Source: Balaenoptera acutorostrata (lineage: Eukaryota; Chordata; Mammalia; Artiodactyla; Balaenopteridae). Taken from it: a stretch of DNA of 64,000 nt. Positions 14,750-27,356 of the stretch are shown here, one piece after another. Each line of letters starts with the position of its first letter. Within the stretch, counting starts at the first letter, position 1. The notes beneath the pieces are model-generated. The model ran no database searches, was not told where the DNA came from, and saw only the letters and a list, made by a program, of their open reading frames with translations. The position numbers and the translations under genes are program-made. The DNA lies in contig NC_080082.1 in assembly GCF_949987535.1 (NCBI RefSeq), forward strand, positions 28,809,164 to 28,873,163, written 5' to 3'.

Positions 14750-15120
14750 GTCCTCATGAGCTGACCCCTACACACCACCCTTTCCCAGCCTCTACTGCAG
14801 CTAGGAGTGGCCATGCACCCTGGTTCTAGCCAACCGGATGAAAGCACAAGCCTGGTAGTACATTCTGGCTTAGTGCAGCTTCTGCTTTTCCTGATAAAGG
14901 GAGAAAAAAGAGCCTGGCATGGCCTTTCAGCTTTCTCCCCTGAATGCAAACAGGCTGTCTAGAACTGCAGCAATCAGCTTGCGAGCCCGAAGTAAGTGGC
15001 CGTGCTAAAAATGGTGGCATACAGAGACAAGGAGGTGTCTCTGATGGCACTGCAGAGCTACTGAATTAAGGCCCACACTCTCCACACCTGCAGACTTGTT
15101 AGGTGAGAAAAATAAATCGC
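14750..15120 (+). repeat. Possible degenerate MaLR-type LTR
   Basis: The layout is a CT-rich start, a middle with 'tggtggcatacagagacaag' and an end with 'gtgagaaaaataaatcgcta'. It resembles the polyadenylation region of mammalian MaLR LTRs, but the match is weak and the ends are not defined. Confidence 0.35.
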
Positions 15121-15207
15121 TATTCAACCTACAGAAACTCAAGTTTTCTGTTACTCACAGCTGAAAGCATTCCTATTTGAAATGATTGAAAACCATCAGG
15201 TTATAGT

Positions 15208-15390
15208 AACAATAGCCACACTTACTGAGCAACTACTGTATGCCAAGCACTGTCTTAATTTCTGTGTTTAACTCCACAACCCTATGAGATACATACTTTT
15301 ATTATAACAATTTTACAGATGAAGACACAAAAGCGTACAGAAAGCACCTTGCCAGAGGTCACTCCAATAGGAAGTAGGGGAGCCGTGGCT
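15208..15390 (-). repeat. MIR SINE
   Basis: The + strand reads 'cttactgagcaactactgta tgccaagcactgtcttaatt', then 'ttttacagatgaagacacaa'. This is the reverse complement of MIR. Confidence 0.8.
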
Positions 15391-15471
15391 TGTGCCCACA
15401 GCCTGGGGCCACACTGCCAGCCGGGGCAGCCCGGGGCAACTGTCCAAGGATGGCCATTGAAGAACAAGAGA

Positions 15472-15715
15472 GAGTAGCAGTTAGAAATCCTGGCTCCGCT
15501 ACTCACTAGCTACGTGACCTTGATTGAGTATATTGCTTCTTTTGAGCCTGGGTTTCTTTAGCTGTAACACAGGGGCAGCAATGGTATCTACCTCATAGAT
15601 TTGCAAAATAATCTTAAATGGGAAGAAAACAGTACTTACTTCACAAGGAGTAAGTAGGAATAAGTAGAAAGAGCTCACTGTCCAACATTTGACCAGTAAA
15701 TGCTAGCTGTTACCA
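15472..15715 (+). repeat. MIR SINE
   Basis: The landmarks 'cctggctccgctactcacta', 'gctacgtgaccttgattgag' and 'ggtatctacctcatagattt' give MIR in the + orientation. It sits 80 bp from the opposite-facing MIR at 15208-15390. Confidence 0.8.
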
Positions 15716-17029
15716 CTTTTTAAATAAAAAATAAACCATAATGAACACGGGACTAAATCAGATGTTGAACAGTGTATAGATATGGACACTACAGAAACAT
15801 AACCTAAGATATTTTCTTTGTGCTGGCTGGAAATTCTCATCTCACTCCTCTACAATGAAAACACATTCCTTGTAGGAAAAGAATCCCCCACCAGCTCATT
15901 TTCTATTTCTGGACTAATTCTGAGTGTTCCCAGTAACACTGCATTTGAGGACTGCTCTATAATGTGGCCATCTTTCTGGAACAGAACTCTCTGAAAGTTG
16001 ATGATCCCCGAGTCTTTTGAAAGAACAGAGCACTAAGCCTGTTAATTCCAGTAACCTAACTGGGGGGGATAAACGGGGAGGAGAGGGGGAATGGCACTAA
16101 ACACTTCTGCAAGGACACAGTTGTTTCAGCTAAATATACATAAACAGCCTTGAGAAATATTTTCCAGTACTACTAAAAACCTAATTTTAAAAAGTAGTTG
16201 GTTTTTTGGCCTTCAAATTTCCATTTAAATTAATTTTGCCTAATGCCCTTGTTTTCAAACGTACCTTTCCTTCATTTGCCCTTGGCTGAGCCTGTATTTC
16301 ACCACACACAAAGTCAGTTATCCATCAACAGGATGTGTACATGCACATTCCTGAGCAGAGGAACCAGCAAACATTCAATGGAATTTCAAAGCCAGGAGCT
16401 GCTAGAGGGCTGGGAAAGGAGACGCCAGTATGCTGTGTGGGAATAACGTTCCAAACTCTTCAGGTTTTCTCTGTACTGGGGCCTGATCGGAGCACAGTGG
16501 GGATAACAGGAGCACAGAATCAGAGACCAGAAAGGCAGGGAAGATGGGTGGGCAGGGCCAGAGAGAACAACAAGGGGCTCACCCAGGAGTCTGGAGATAA
16601 TGTGGAGAAACAGCAGTCTCTGGGAGCACAGAGAGGAGAAGGGTCTTCTCAGTGTACCTGGTGTCCCCCAAACAGCCATTTTTAAGAGAACATTCCTGAA
16701 CAGGCAGGATGTGGGTGGAGAGTGGCAGGAGGGAACTGCAAGCTTTTATTAAGCAACTACTTTTGTACATAACATATCCAGGGATGAATAAATCTCTTTT
16801 CCCAAGGAGAGCACATTCTAGGTGGGGAAAAAGGAATGTAGCACTCACTTCTAGCAAAACAAGTACAGAGTAAAAAGAAAATGTGATGATACTACAGAAG
16901 GAAGAGAGTTTTTAATTTTCAAGTGGAATGTTTTGGCTTTATGTAAGCAAAACAGAACCAAAGTAATTAATGTACAATAGTTGGCTACAGTATCTGTACA
17001 TAGAAGCCCAGTACTACCAGAAAAAACAC

Positions 17030-17140
17030 CGAGGCACCAGAAGACCCAGGTTCTAAATGCAACCCAACTGTGTGACCTTGGGTAATGACATCTAACTTTT
17101 CTGGAGCATCATTCTCCATGGATAAAACGGGAAGAATACT
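17030..17140 (+). repeat. MIR SINE fragment
   Basis: The sequence 'agacccaggttctaaatgca', 'actgtgtgaccttgggtaat' and 'atggataaaacgggaagaat' corresponds to the MIR core. Confidence 0.7.
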
Positions 17141-18250
17141 TGGGTCATTTATACAATGAAATCTATTACAGACACTAAAAAATGACAGACACCTACATGT
17201 ACTAACCTAGAAAAAGCTCCAAAATAAGTTAAAAAAAATCAAAACATAATGCTAAGTAGTAGCATTTATTATATAAAATGGTGCCATTTATGGAGTAAAT
17301 TGATAATAAACTGATCAGATGGACATATATGTATAAATGTGCACATAAATACCTGAGACGGAATTGGAAGGACAGAATGTCAGAGGTTATGTTTGGGTTG
17401 GGGGTAGAGGAGAGCAGCTGAATTTTCACAATCTCTCTCTATCTCTACCATTAGAACACTGTGCAAGAAGAAGGTGTTCATGTGATATATCCTGATGTCA
17501 AAATGAAGGGCCCGTTGAGTTGGGTTCTTTAAACTTCTTTTTGAAAGAGCAGCTGAGCACTTTCTATATTTGAAATCCTACTCAAATTCCAACACGTGAA
17601 ACAAATTAGGAAACTACCAGGGAGCCATAAAATACAGCTTGGAATCATCTAGTCTGGGGTTTTCAAACTCATACTGTCAGTCTATATTTTTACTGTATTC
17701 CATCAAATCTAATACACCATCAACTGTAAGGCATCATGTTATTTATGTACCATTAGGAAAGAAAAATGCTGACAAACTATGACACACCACTGAATTTAAG
17801 GCGTATCTTGATTTCAGAGATGTTAAAATATAGAAAAGATGTGTAACTGGGAATTGGTGAAATATGGTATTAAGTCAGTGATCAAAATTAGAGACTACAT
17901 TCAACACACACTGTTCACACACCACATCATTATCTTTAATGATTAACCTACAACTTAACTTCTCTACTGAGCCTATTGCTTGCTAGGCTGAGCCATTTTC
18001 CAGACAATACATTAAAGCACCATCCACTGACTATGTCTAATATCAATACAGCCACGACACACTGAGGCTAGATAAAAATTTACTTTTAAATGTTGCCTAA
18101 GATATATCAAGGATTCTCAACGATGCTCAAAGCCCGTAGTGTCATGCAAGGAGCGCAGACTGGGGGTGTTCTTCCCCACAGGCCAGACGCGAGGACTAGG
18201 GCATGGGAGTTCTTAGCCAGGGGTCTCTTTCTTGCTTCAAAGCACATCAT

Positions 18251-18540
18251 TTTTTTTTTAATTAATTAATTAATTTATAGCTGTGTTGGGTCTTCATTTC
18301 TGTGCAAGGGCTTTCTCTAGTTGTGGCAAGCAGGGGCCACTCTTCATCGCGGTGCGCGGGCCTCTCACTATCGCGGCCTCTCTTGTTGCAGAGCACAGGC
18401 TCCAGACGCGCAGGCTCAGTAATTGTGGCGCACGGGCCCAGTTGCTCCGCGGCATGTGGGAATCTTCCCAAACCAGGGCTCGAACCCGTGTCCCCTGCAT
18501 TGGCAGGCAGATTCTCAACCACTGCGCCACCAGGGAAGCC
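18251..18540 (-). mobile_element. CHR-type SINE (cetacean, young subfamily)
   Basis: Full-length element in reverse orientation. A T-rich tail with (ATTA)n comes first on the + strand, and the head 'accagggaagcc' comes last. A perfect 13-bp target duplication, caaagcacatcat, flanks it at 18238-18250 and 18541-18553. It is sense-oriented relative to NUP93. The several 90-140-codon frames across it are SINE translations, not proteins. Confidence 0.95.
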
Positions 18541-19454
18541 CAAAGCACATCATTTTTATTCAGACTACAACCTGGAAAGTTAATAACAATCTTCCGATTC
18601 CTACCTTTCTTTAAAAATTATACCTTTTTCTTCAATGATATCCCAAGGAAATTAACTTCCCAAATTGAATTTATGCTACTGAAGCATCATTTCCCTTATT
18701 AAAACTTGCCAGTAATAGACATTACTAATGTGTTGTTGCTCTTCTGTTATTGGAAGGCTTGGGGGAAAAATGTTTCAGGAACCACCATCTCCTAGTTCAT
18801 TTTTGCTTATAAATAAAAGCCTCAAGCCTCTCTTTATATTAAATTAGCTAAATTTGGACATTTTCCTTCAAATATAAGGTCAGCTCAAAATGACTGGAAG
18901 CCTCTTTCCTAGCTAATGACTCTCTGGATTCCAACAACCTTATTCTTGACAATAAAGTGCCCAGGAAAGAATGGTTTAGATGGCAAGTCATACTTTAATT
19001 ATTTCTTCTACTTATGTCCTGAGATTTTTTTTCACTCCTAGTGACTTTATAAGTCAAGGGACACTTAAAAAGGGAAAGATCCATATTAAAATGATAAAAA
19101 TGAACTTAATAGTGTGTAGCTTACCAAATACCAGCCACCACCATAAACAGTGCTGCGATGTGTTGAGCGTGCACTCTATACCAGCTCTGGGCCAGGCGCC
19201 TTACACACGTTCTACATTCCTTCCAATGGTTCTTCAAGAGAGGCCTTTTACAATGAGGATGAGAACAGGAGGCTCCCGGGAGAGGCCCGGGAACTTAGGC
19301 CTGCCGAATTCCAAAGCCTGTCTCAGGCCTTCACACTCTGTGGTTTCTTACAAAGAGGGTAGAGAAGGTGCCTGCCCAAATGGAGATAATACCACCTTTC
19401 CATCATTTTGAAGAACTTTACATGGAAAAAACCTGTAAAAACACATGGTTCTTC

Positions 19455-20100
19455 CACATATCCACCAGAATGGTTGAACTGAAAAAGATAAAAAATACCA
19501 AGTGTGGCAAAGATATGGAACAAAGAGAATTCTCATAGTGCTGGTGGGAGGGTACACTAAGACACCGTTTTGGAACAGTGCTGAACATATGTGTACCTTC
19601 TGCCCCAGCAATTGCCCGCTTAGATGTGCCCAATGGATGTGCAAACGTATGTTCACCAAAAGACAGGTACAAGAATGCTCTCAATAGCACTCTTTATAAA
19701 AGCTAAGAATTGGTAACTATCCAAATGTCCATCAACATCAGAATGGATAAACAGACTGCAGTCATACTATTTGGCCATGAGAATGAATAGCCTCCAACTA
19801 CATGTAACAATATACAGAATGTTAAGCAAAAGAAGCCAGAAACAAGAGTACATACCATATGACTCCATTTACACAGAGTTTAAAAACAGGCAAAATTAGT
19901 CTATGACATCAGAAGTTAGGACAGTGTTTCTCTTGGTGGTGGTGGTGAGGGGTGGTGAATGAAAAGGCACAGAACGGGGGATGCTGGGGTGCCAACAATG
20001 TTGTTTCTTCATCTGGGTGTGTTCCCTTTTGGTAATTCATTGAGCTGTATACTTAAAAAGTGCACACTTTTCTGTATATATGCTATACTTCAGGAAAAAA
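19455..20100 (+). mobile_element. L1 3' fragment
   Basis: Degenerate end of L1 ORF2 plus 3' UTR. Landmarks are 'ccaccagaatggttgaactg', 'agtgctggtgggagggtaca', 'aatgtccatcaacatcagaa', 'accatatgactccatttaca' and 'gagctgtatacttaaaaagt'. It is 5'-truncated and carries stops in all frames. Confidence 0.85.
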
Positions 20101-20754
20101 GTTCAAAACAGCAACAAACAACAAAACCTACAAGGTTCCAGAAATGGCAATTCCCTGGATTATCTGAAGAAACATCTGCATCATTTGCCAGCTTTTTCAG
20201 CAAAGCTATCCACTCTGCTAGGTGTCACAACAGAGAACAGCAAAAGTATCAATAACTCCCTTCCAAGAGGGAGGACTCGAGGTCAAGGAAGCAGAGTCTA
20301 CTAAATAGACTACTCTATTTTTAAGACAAGAGCAATCAAGAAAGAATATCTCATTAACAGCTTATAATTACTTCCAAATCCCAATACAGACTACAACCTA
20401 TTAACACAATTTTAAAAACTGAAGTTTATAAAACCATGAGCTGTTCTACTTATCTGCCCAGACTCACAAGAAATTAAGAAACATTAGGCTGGCCAAGGAT
20501 TTTATACATTAGCTCTTTTTTCCCAAAGACTCTACTCCTCTTTGAAATCTTTGAGTCTAAGAAATGTGTAACAGGGTCTTTAATGAGTAATTTCCTAAGA
20601 TAAATGACTTCAGCATCTATTTATTTTGGGGGCTAATTTAATAGAAAAACTGGGTTTTAAATCAGGAGCCAATTTGTAGATACAGGATGTCTGAAGTTAT
20701 CCTGCAGGCATGACACACTGCCAAGCTACCCACCTTTGACCCAGACTTCAACAC

Positions 20755-20860
20755 AACGATGGTCTAGAAGCCAACAGTCCTGGATCTCACCAGCATATTA
20801 CACATCTCTCTGAGCCTCAGTTGTCCTATCTCCCATGAGAAAAGAATGATAGCTAGTTAA
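20755..20860 (+). repeat. Possible MIR fragment
   Basis: The sequence 'ctctgagcctcagttgtcct' followed by 'gagaaaagaatgatagctag' resembles the MIR centre. It is short and diverged. Confidence 0.45.
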
Positions 20861-20999
20861 GAAACAACTTCTGGGGAAAAGATTTATCAGGAAGCACTGG
20901 CAATATTACTTGAAATGTCTAATGCTATAATTTTTGTGACATTATAATTTTTAACCTGCACCTCCAAATTATCTGAAACTACTTACTTTAAAACAATAG

Positions 21000-21185
21000 T
21001 AAGGGATGCCCATTTTGGGTCAGGTGCTTTATGTTATCACTAATCTTCCCAATAATCCCATTTCACCAATGAAGACATTAAATGTCTGCAGGGTTAAATA
21101 ACTTGGATGAGGTCTCAGAACTAGTCAGTGCTGAAGCTAGGATCTGAACCCCAGGGCTGTTCTCTCCCCAACACCAGCGTGGTAA
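21000..21185 (-). repeat. MIR SINE
   Basis: The + strand shows 'gtcaggtgctttatgttatc', 'cccatttcaccaatgaagac' and 'gctgaagctaggatctgaac', the reverse complement of MIR. Confidence 0.75.
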
Positions 21186-21289
21186 ATGTGTGGTTAAGTC
21201 ACAGCTCCCACTGGCACAAGGGCAGACATCACTAATCAAGCAAGACACTCTTTCCTGCTGATCCCAAGATGCAGCCTCAAATCCCTCTC

Positions 21290-21560
21290 AGGAAAGATCT
21301 CCAGGATAAATAAGTGAAAAAAGCATGATATAGAACAGAGCATATAGTAAAATAACTTTTGTGTAAGAAGGAGGGAAGATAATATATTGCCTTGTATTCA
21401 TATAAAGAGACTCTGGAAATATTACACAAGAAAGTAATAGTAGTGATTACTTCCAGGGAGAGGCAAAGCGGGGAGGGAATGAGCTTCTGTGGACAGGGTA
21501 CTTTAGTTCTTGAGTCATATGAATATATTACCTTTAAAAAAATTAGATTTTAAAGAGGAG
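21290..21560 (+). repeat. LINE-like 3' tail
   Basis: The order of 'aaataacttttgtgtaagaa', 'gagactctggaaatattaca', 'gtgattacttccagggagag' and 'gtcatatgaatatattacct' is that of a widespread mammalian LINE 3' tail. Family not assigned. Confidence 0.45.
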
Positions 21561-21689
21561 AAACCCCTCAACTTAGCACCACCACCAATCAATGAACACT
21601 GGCAATTAAAATAAACCCTATTAAACATACCCACTCTAAAATCACACTGTTTCAACATATCCCTAATACTCCGGTTAGCACAAAGTTAG

Positions 21690-22380
21690 CTAAGGCCAAA
21701 TGATTTATTCAACAAATATTTCTAGAGCATCCAATATGTTCCAGGGACTCTTCTAGACACTGGAGATATGAGTAAACACAACAAACAAAAATCCTTACCT
21801 TCATGGAGCTTACATTCTACTGTGAGAAACAGATAGTAAGCAATATAAAGACATATACATATACAATGGTTTAAAGTGAAGAAGTGCTAAAAAGAAAAAT
21901 ATAGCAAGAAAAGGGGATATAGAAAGTGCTGAATGGGGAAAGGTTGGTTTGGATTTCAGATATCAAGGCCCTGGAAGGCCTCACTGCGATGGCACTGGGT
22001 AATATTTGAAGAAAGTGAGGGAGACAGCCATGCAGTTACTTGGGGGAAGAGCCTTCTAGGCACAAGCAACAGGAAGCCCAGAGGACCTGAGGCAGGAGCA
22101 AGCCTACCCGGTTCGTTCCAGGAACCTGCAATGAGCTTGTCTGGCTGGCGCAACAAGAGCAACAGGGAGAGCAGAATAACTTGAGCTGGGAGAGGCAACA
22201 AGACCAGGTCAGGTAGGGACTTAGAGGTCATGGTAAAGACTCTGGCTTTCACTCCAAACGAGATGGGTGTCACTGGAGGATCCCGAACAGAGGAGTGACA
22301 CCATCTAGCCTGTGTCTTAATAGCGTCACTCTGGCTGTTGTGTTGAAAAGACTGTACAAGGGCAAAAGCAGGGAGACCAG
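21690..22380 (+). repeat. Old mammal-wide repeat of unassigned family, left part
   Basis: Begins with 'tttattcaacaaatatttct agagcatccaatatgttcca' and passes through 'ggagcttacattctactgtg' and 'ggtgtcactggaggatcccg'. I know this text as a long dispersed mammalian repeat but cannot name the family. It is interrupted by the LTR at 22381-22893 and resumes at 22894. Confidence 0.6.
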
Positions 22381-22893
22381 TGGGGTTGACAACCTCTAAG
22401 ATGGCTCCCAACAATCCCCACTTCCTGGGATCCGAGCCCTCGTTTAATCCTCTCTCCTTGAGCATAGGCTGAATTTAGTGACTTACCTTGATCAAAGTAA
22501 AGCGACAGGATATTACTTTCAAGATTAAGTCACGGAAAGACCGTGGTTCCTGTCTTGGGGGCCCTTTAGCTCTTCCTTGGATCCCTCACTCTTGCTCCAG
22601 GGGAAGCAAACTACCATGCTGTGAGCAACACAAGAGAGACCCACATGACAAGGAACTGACGTCCCTAGCCAAGAGCCAGAGAGGACCTGAGGCTTGCCAA
22701 GAGGCACGTGAGTGAGCCTGGGAGTGGATCCTCCCCGAGTTTAGCCCTGCAATGAGTGTTGCCTCAGCCAACATCTTGACCGCAGCCTCAAGAGACCCTG
22801 AACTATTTCTGGTAAACGCAGCTAAGCTAAATGATTGTTTCCAGCCACTACGGTTTGGAGTGATTGGTTACATAGCAATAGATAACGGAACTA
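22381..22893 (+). mobile_element. MaLR (MLT1-type) solo LTR
   Basis: The landmarks 'taagatggctcccaacaatc', 'ccttgatcaaagtaaagcga', 'gatcctccccgagtttagcc' and 'ttacatagcaatagataacg' match the layout of an ERVL-MaLR LTR. A 5-bp duplication, ACCAG, lies at 22376-22380 and 22894-22898, as expected for LTR insertion. There is no internal region, so this is an ancient solo LTR. It splits the older repeat at 21690-23560. Confidence 0.75.
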
Positions 22894-23560
22894 ACCAGTT
22901 AGGAGGTTAGTCCAATAATGTGAACAAGAGATGATGGTGACTTGGTCCAGAGTGCTAACAGCAGAGGTGGTAAAAAGTGGTTGGATTCTGGGTATATTTT
23001 GAGAGTAGGGTTAAGTGGATTTGCCAACATGTGAGAGAGTCTAGGTGAGAGAAGGGGAGGACAAAAATGAATTTAAGGTGTTTGATCTGAGCAAGTGAAA
23101 AACTGCAACTGCCCTTTATAAAGATGATAAACTCTGTGAGAAAAGAAGGTTGATGCCAGGAGGGAGTTGAGGGCAGTTGCTACCATGACTCAATTCTAAA
23201 CATGTTTCGCTTGATGGCTCTGAGATATCTGAGTACAGCCAAGAAGGCCACTAGAAAAATGAGTCTGGGGGTGTTTGGAGCTGTGATGTAAATTTAAGTC
23301 TTCAAGTACATAGATGGTATTTAATACCACAAGCCCAGATGAGATCAACGGGGCAGTGACTGAGGAAGAAACAAGAACAGGTCAAGGACTGAGCCCTGGG
23401 ACACACAAACACCTAGGGGTCAAGGAATTTGAGGAAAATTCAGCAAAAGAGGCTGAGCAGAAGCAGCCAGACACGTTGGAGGAAATCCAGGCAAATGTGG
23501 GCGTCTGGAAGGCAATGAAGAGAGGGCTTCAAGGGGGAGACAGTGATCAACCGTGCCAGG
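22894..23560 (+). repeat. Old mammal-wide repeat of unassigned family, right part
   Basis: Resumes with 'ccagttaggaggttagtcca' and passes through 'agatgatggtgacttggtcc' and 'catagatggtatttaatacc'. It continues through 'gactgagccctgggacacac' and ends near 'agtgatcaaccgtgccagga', about 75 bp from NUP93 exon 5. The 85-codon + strand frame at 23314-23571 is repeat-derived. Confidence 0.6.
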
Positions 23561-23637
23561 ACTGTCAGTAGTCAAGCAGACAAGCATTCTCTGACCTCCG
23601 AGTTTTCATCATGGTTTACCTTCTGGACTCAACCTAC

Positions 23638-23766
23638 CTCGCTTTCTTGAGTAAAGTCAAGGGCATCTTCTCCCGATGCCAGCAGGGTGTGGAGAATCCG
23701 CTGTTTCACTTGCTCCCACTCAACCAGCATTGACTCTCGATGGTACTCCTCAGCCATGCCAAAGGT
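23638..23766 (-). CDS. NUP93: NUP93 coding exon 5 (about residues 121-163)
   Basis: 129-nt exon of 43 codons, [30 protein letters not shown] and [13 protein letters not shown], with both ends in phase 0. The acceptor is CTCCAACAG and the donor is GTAGGT. It encodes the strongly helical, charged N-terminal segment. By established work on NUP93 and its fungal homologue Nic96, this region binds the large scaffolds NUP188/NUP205. Every visible residue is as I remember in human. The exon is followed on the + strand side by the L1 fragment at 23970. Confidence 0.97.
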
Positions 23767-23969
23767 CTGTTGGAGAGGAGCAGAGAGAGACGACCCAAAT
23801 GAGAAGACAAAGAACACGGTTTCCCTTGAAGCGCATCAGAAATTCAAAGCCCTCCAGATCTGCCATCTTTCCATGAGTGGAGCAAAAGCAATCTATTTTA
23901 AATTATCCTTTAAGAATTTACTGACAACTGTTTGCAACATGCCCTATTTCATCAAGTCTAACACGTTAA

Positions 23970-24785
23970 ATGTTTTTTTAATTGTGACAAAATTCACTTA
24001 ACAATAAAACTTACCATGTTAACCCTTTTTAAGTGTACAGTTCAGTGGTATTAAGTTCATTCACACGGCTGTGCAAACGTCACCACCATACATCTCCAGA
24101 ACTCTTTTCATCATGCAAAAATGAAATTCTGCACCCATTAAACAATAACTTCATTCCCACCTTCCCCCAGTCACAGGTAACCACCATTCTACTTCTGTCT
24201 CTATGATTTTGACCCCTTCTAGGTACCTCATGGAAGTGCAATCATACAGTATTTGTCTTCTTATGTCTGGCTTATTTCACTTAGCAAAATGTCCTCAAGA
24301 TTCGTCCATGTTATAGCATATGCAGTCTCGTTCCTTTTTAAGGCTGAATAATACTCCACTGTATGTACACACCACATTTTGTTTATCCATTCATCTATCC
24401 ATGGACACTTGAGTTGCTTCCAATTTTTGGTAATTGTGAATTGTGCTACTGTGAACATGGGTGTACAAATATCTCTCCAAATTCCTGCTTTCAGTTCTTT
24501 GGGATACATACCCAGAAATGGAATTGCTGGATCAGATGGTCATCCTATGTTTAATTTTTTGAGCGATTGCATAATGTTTCCAAAGAGGCTGTACCATTTT
24601 TCATTCTCATCAACAGTGCACAAAGGTTCCAATTTCTCTACATCCTCTCCAATACTCACTATTTTCTGGGTTTTTTTTGATTGTAGCCATGCTAATGGGT
24701 GTGAGGTAATAACTTATGGTTTTGATTTGCATTTCTCTAATGAGTAGTGACGTTGAACATCTTTTCATGTGCTTATTAAGATAAA
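23970..24785 (-). mobile_element. L1 3' fragment with ORF2 remnant
   Basis: Reverse-oriented L1. The minus-strand frame at 24261-24509 still reads like the C-terminus of ORF2 ([30 protein letters not shown]) and is followed by the 3' UTR toward 23970. It is 5'-truncated, and the ORF2 part upstream is broken, so it is not functional. Confidence 0.9.
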
Positions 24786-25186
24786 TATCATCTTAAAACC
24801 TCTGAAATTAGGCTACATATTATAATTCATAGCATGTCAAAAGCTTAAATTGAAGTACTTTTTCTTTGTAGGACATAAAATAATGATGGATTAGAAAGTC
24901 AATGGTATCTTAAGATTTAACAAGCCTCTAAGATAAGACAAAAAGTAAGATTCTCCCAGTGTCTATTTTTTTAAGAAACAGTAATATTTTCATAGGAGGA
25001 AGCAAATCAGTAAAAGAAAAAACAGTCTTTTGCAATTAGGTTTCCTATCAGTCTTCTCAAAGTCACTACTGAAATGTCTGGCAAACCTCACTTCTATCTG
25101 CTGGTGACACTGCAGGTTGCCAAAACAAAGGCACTCACAAGGAAAAGAAAAAAGAGAAAGAAGGAAAATAAAGAAAAGAGGAAGGG

Positions 25187-25572
25187 GGGCTTCCCTGGTG
25201 GCGCAGTGGTTAGGGATCTGCCTGCCAATGCAGGGGATATGGGTTCAAGTGCTGATCCGGGACGATCTCCCATGCCTAGGAGCAACTAAGCCTGTGCACC
25301 ACAACTACTGAGCCTGCACTCTAGAGCCCGCGAGCCACAACTACTGAGCCTGCATGCCACAACTACTGAAGCCCATGTGCCTAGAGCCCGTGCTCCACAA
25401 CAAGAGAAGCCACTGCAGTGAGAAGCCTGTGCACCGCAACTAAGAGTAACCCCACTCACCACAACTAGAGAAAGCCCACACGCAGCAACGAAGACCCAAT
25501 GCAGCCAAAAATAAATAAATAAACTAAAACTAAAAAAGAAAAAAAAATCTAGGAGAGTGGTTAAAAAAAAAA
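25187..25572 (+). mobile_element. CHR-type SINE, long older subfamily
   Basis: From 'ggcttccctggtggcgcagt' to the (AAATA)n tail. It includes the extra internal 'ccacaactactgaagccc' blocks that make this subfamily longer. A perfect 16-bp target duplication, aagaaaagaggaaggg, lies at 25171-25186 and 25573-25588. It landed in a purine-rich stretch. Confidence 0.95.
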
Positions 25573-25609
25573 AAGAAAAGAGGAAGGGAAGAAGGGAGGA
25601 AGGGAGAAA

Positions 25610-25680
25610 ACACACACACACACACACAAAAAACAAAAAACAAGAAAAGAAAAAAAACCACCAAAAAACAAAAGCAAAAC
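25610..25680 (+). repeat. (CA)n and A-rich low-complexity tract
   Basis: A CA run at 25611-25628 is followed by A-rich sequence with scattered C. It directly follows the purine-rich target site of the SINE. Confidence 0.8.
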
Positions 25681-27356
25681 CAAAACCCCTCTGAGGAGGA
25701 GATTAAAGCAACTTATAGAGACATACTGAATCATAACCATTCTTAGCCTATTATTCTTCAACTGGCAGACCAGGTTTCCCATCAGCTTAAGCCCACTTCT
25801 CAAAAAGCCATTTCATTTACAATCAGATTGGCATCTAATTAGGCAGCACCAAGGGAATGAGTATTAGTAATGCCTGCTTTATTTTGGCAATGCAGATAAT
25901 TTATACTGATAATATTCATATATATGAGCTCTGGGAAACTATCAGAAAAATCATATACTCTTTCTACAAATGGGATGTTTGAGTGTGGACCAATATTTAT
26001 TAAAATGTGAAAAAGAGAGCAGACACCCACAAAAATGATTAGGAAGAGGGTTGGCACATCTTGCAAATTTGATTTGGTCCATCTATCAATGCATCTCTTT
26101 TCTAATATGTATTGTGAAGACAAAAAAAGAAATGACTATCAAAAACTTTAAAAACAGTCTTTCATCTGGTTTTCTTCTCACTGAAGGTCAGGCAGAACAA
26201 ACCACTCCAAGTAGCCCGGATTGAAAAAAATACCCAGAGAAAAATCATTTTCTCTTGCTACATTAGTGACCTTAAACACGAAAGCTATGCATTTTGAATA
26301 GGGAAAAGTATGCTGGAACAGAGAGGTGGGGTAGAGGGGTGGGGAAGAGGTAGTTTCCCTAGAAGCTATCCAGAAATAGTGCACATGTTGAACCACATTT
26401 CTTCTAAAACTCTTCCATTTAGTGGGCATTCACCTCCTTAACCTTGAACCTGTCCCAGAAAGGGAAAATAAGAGGGCGATGGGGCAGGTGGACCAGGGCG
26501 GGTTGAATAAGGAGGTGGAGGGGGCTGGCATACCATACAGCTTTCCAAACTTGCAATAGGAAGTGAGGCACTGACTAAGCGCTGCCACTGGCCCAGGACA
26601 CCACAGTGTCACAAGAATTTTTCTTAAGGGTAAGTCCTCTGGCTGACAAAGAATGGCAGAGCACTAAAGGCAATTGAAGAAAACACAATCTGTCTCAGAG
26701 ACACTGTTGATGAGGATGGCAGGGGCAGACTTCCAGCATCACATAAGGGTCAGGGCGACAACAGTGGGAATTAACCATCCCCTGTTAATCAAGCTGCCCA
26801 CCTGTGTGCCAAGAACTCCTGCTTCAAGAACACAGGAAATACTCTGAAAACTGGCAGCTTTCTGGGCTCAAATCCTCAGATGTATCTGAGAAATATGCCA
26901 GGTTACTCATTTAGAAACAGCTCCACAACCTGAACAAACAGCACTGTCATTCCATTCATCATTAGTGTGATAAGGAGCTTCAAATAAAAATAAATGGCCC
27001 AACATTAAAATTCTCTTCCCTTCACCATGCCACCCCCAGCTTATCTTAATTACATTAGAGATAATGGAACATCCAATTTGTGGGCTAATCAGGGATGATC
27101 AGCCACCCATCTGCCCTCTTCCAGCCTATTCCCTTTAGACCCACATCTGAACCACCAGATTAGGTGCAGAGAAGAATGTCAACTAGAGGAGCTAATGAGA
27201 GAGAATCAACAGAGCTACTCAAAAGAGCTAAGAACTAAGAGAAAAGGAGGACAGTGAGGGTCTGAGACAAGGTGAGAGACAGGAATAGCAGGGATAAGGA
27301 AAGACAAACCACAGAAAATGACAAAGCAGTGGAGAAGCTATTATAAATTAAATCCG

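Larger units (their letters stand above)
12989..23637 (-). other. NUP93: NUP93 intron 5
   Basis: 10649-bp intron with donor GTAGGT and acceptor TATCTACAG. From left to right it contains an inverted duplication (13612-13832 / 14270-14488), several MIRs, a CHR SINE (18251-18540), an L1 fragment (19455-20100) and a LINE-like tail (21290-21560). An old unassigned repeat (21690-23560), split by a MaLR LTR, ends about 75 bp from exon 5. I recognise nothing in 15720-17020, 17630-18230 or 20110-20740. Confidence 0.85.
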
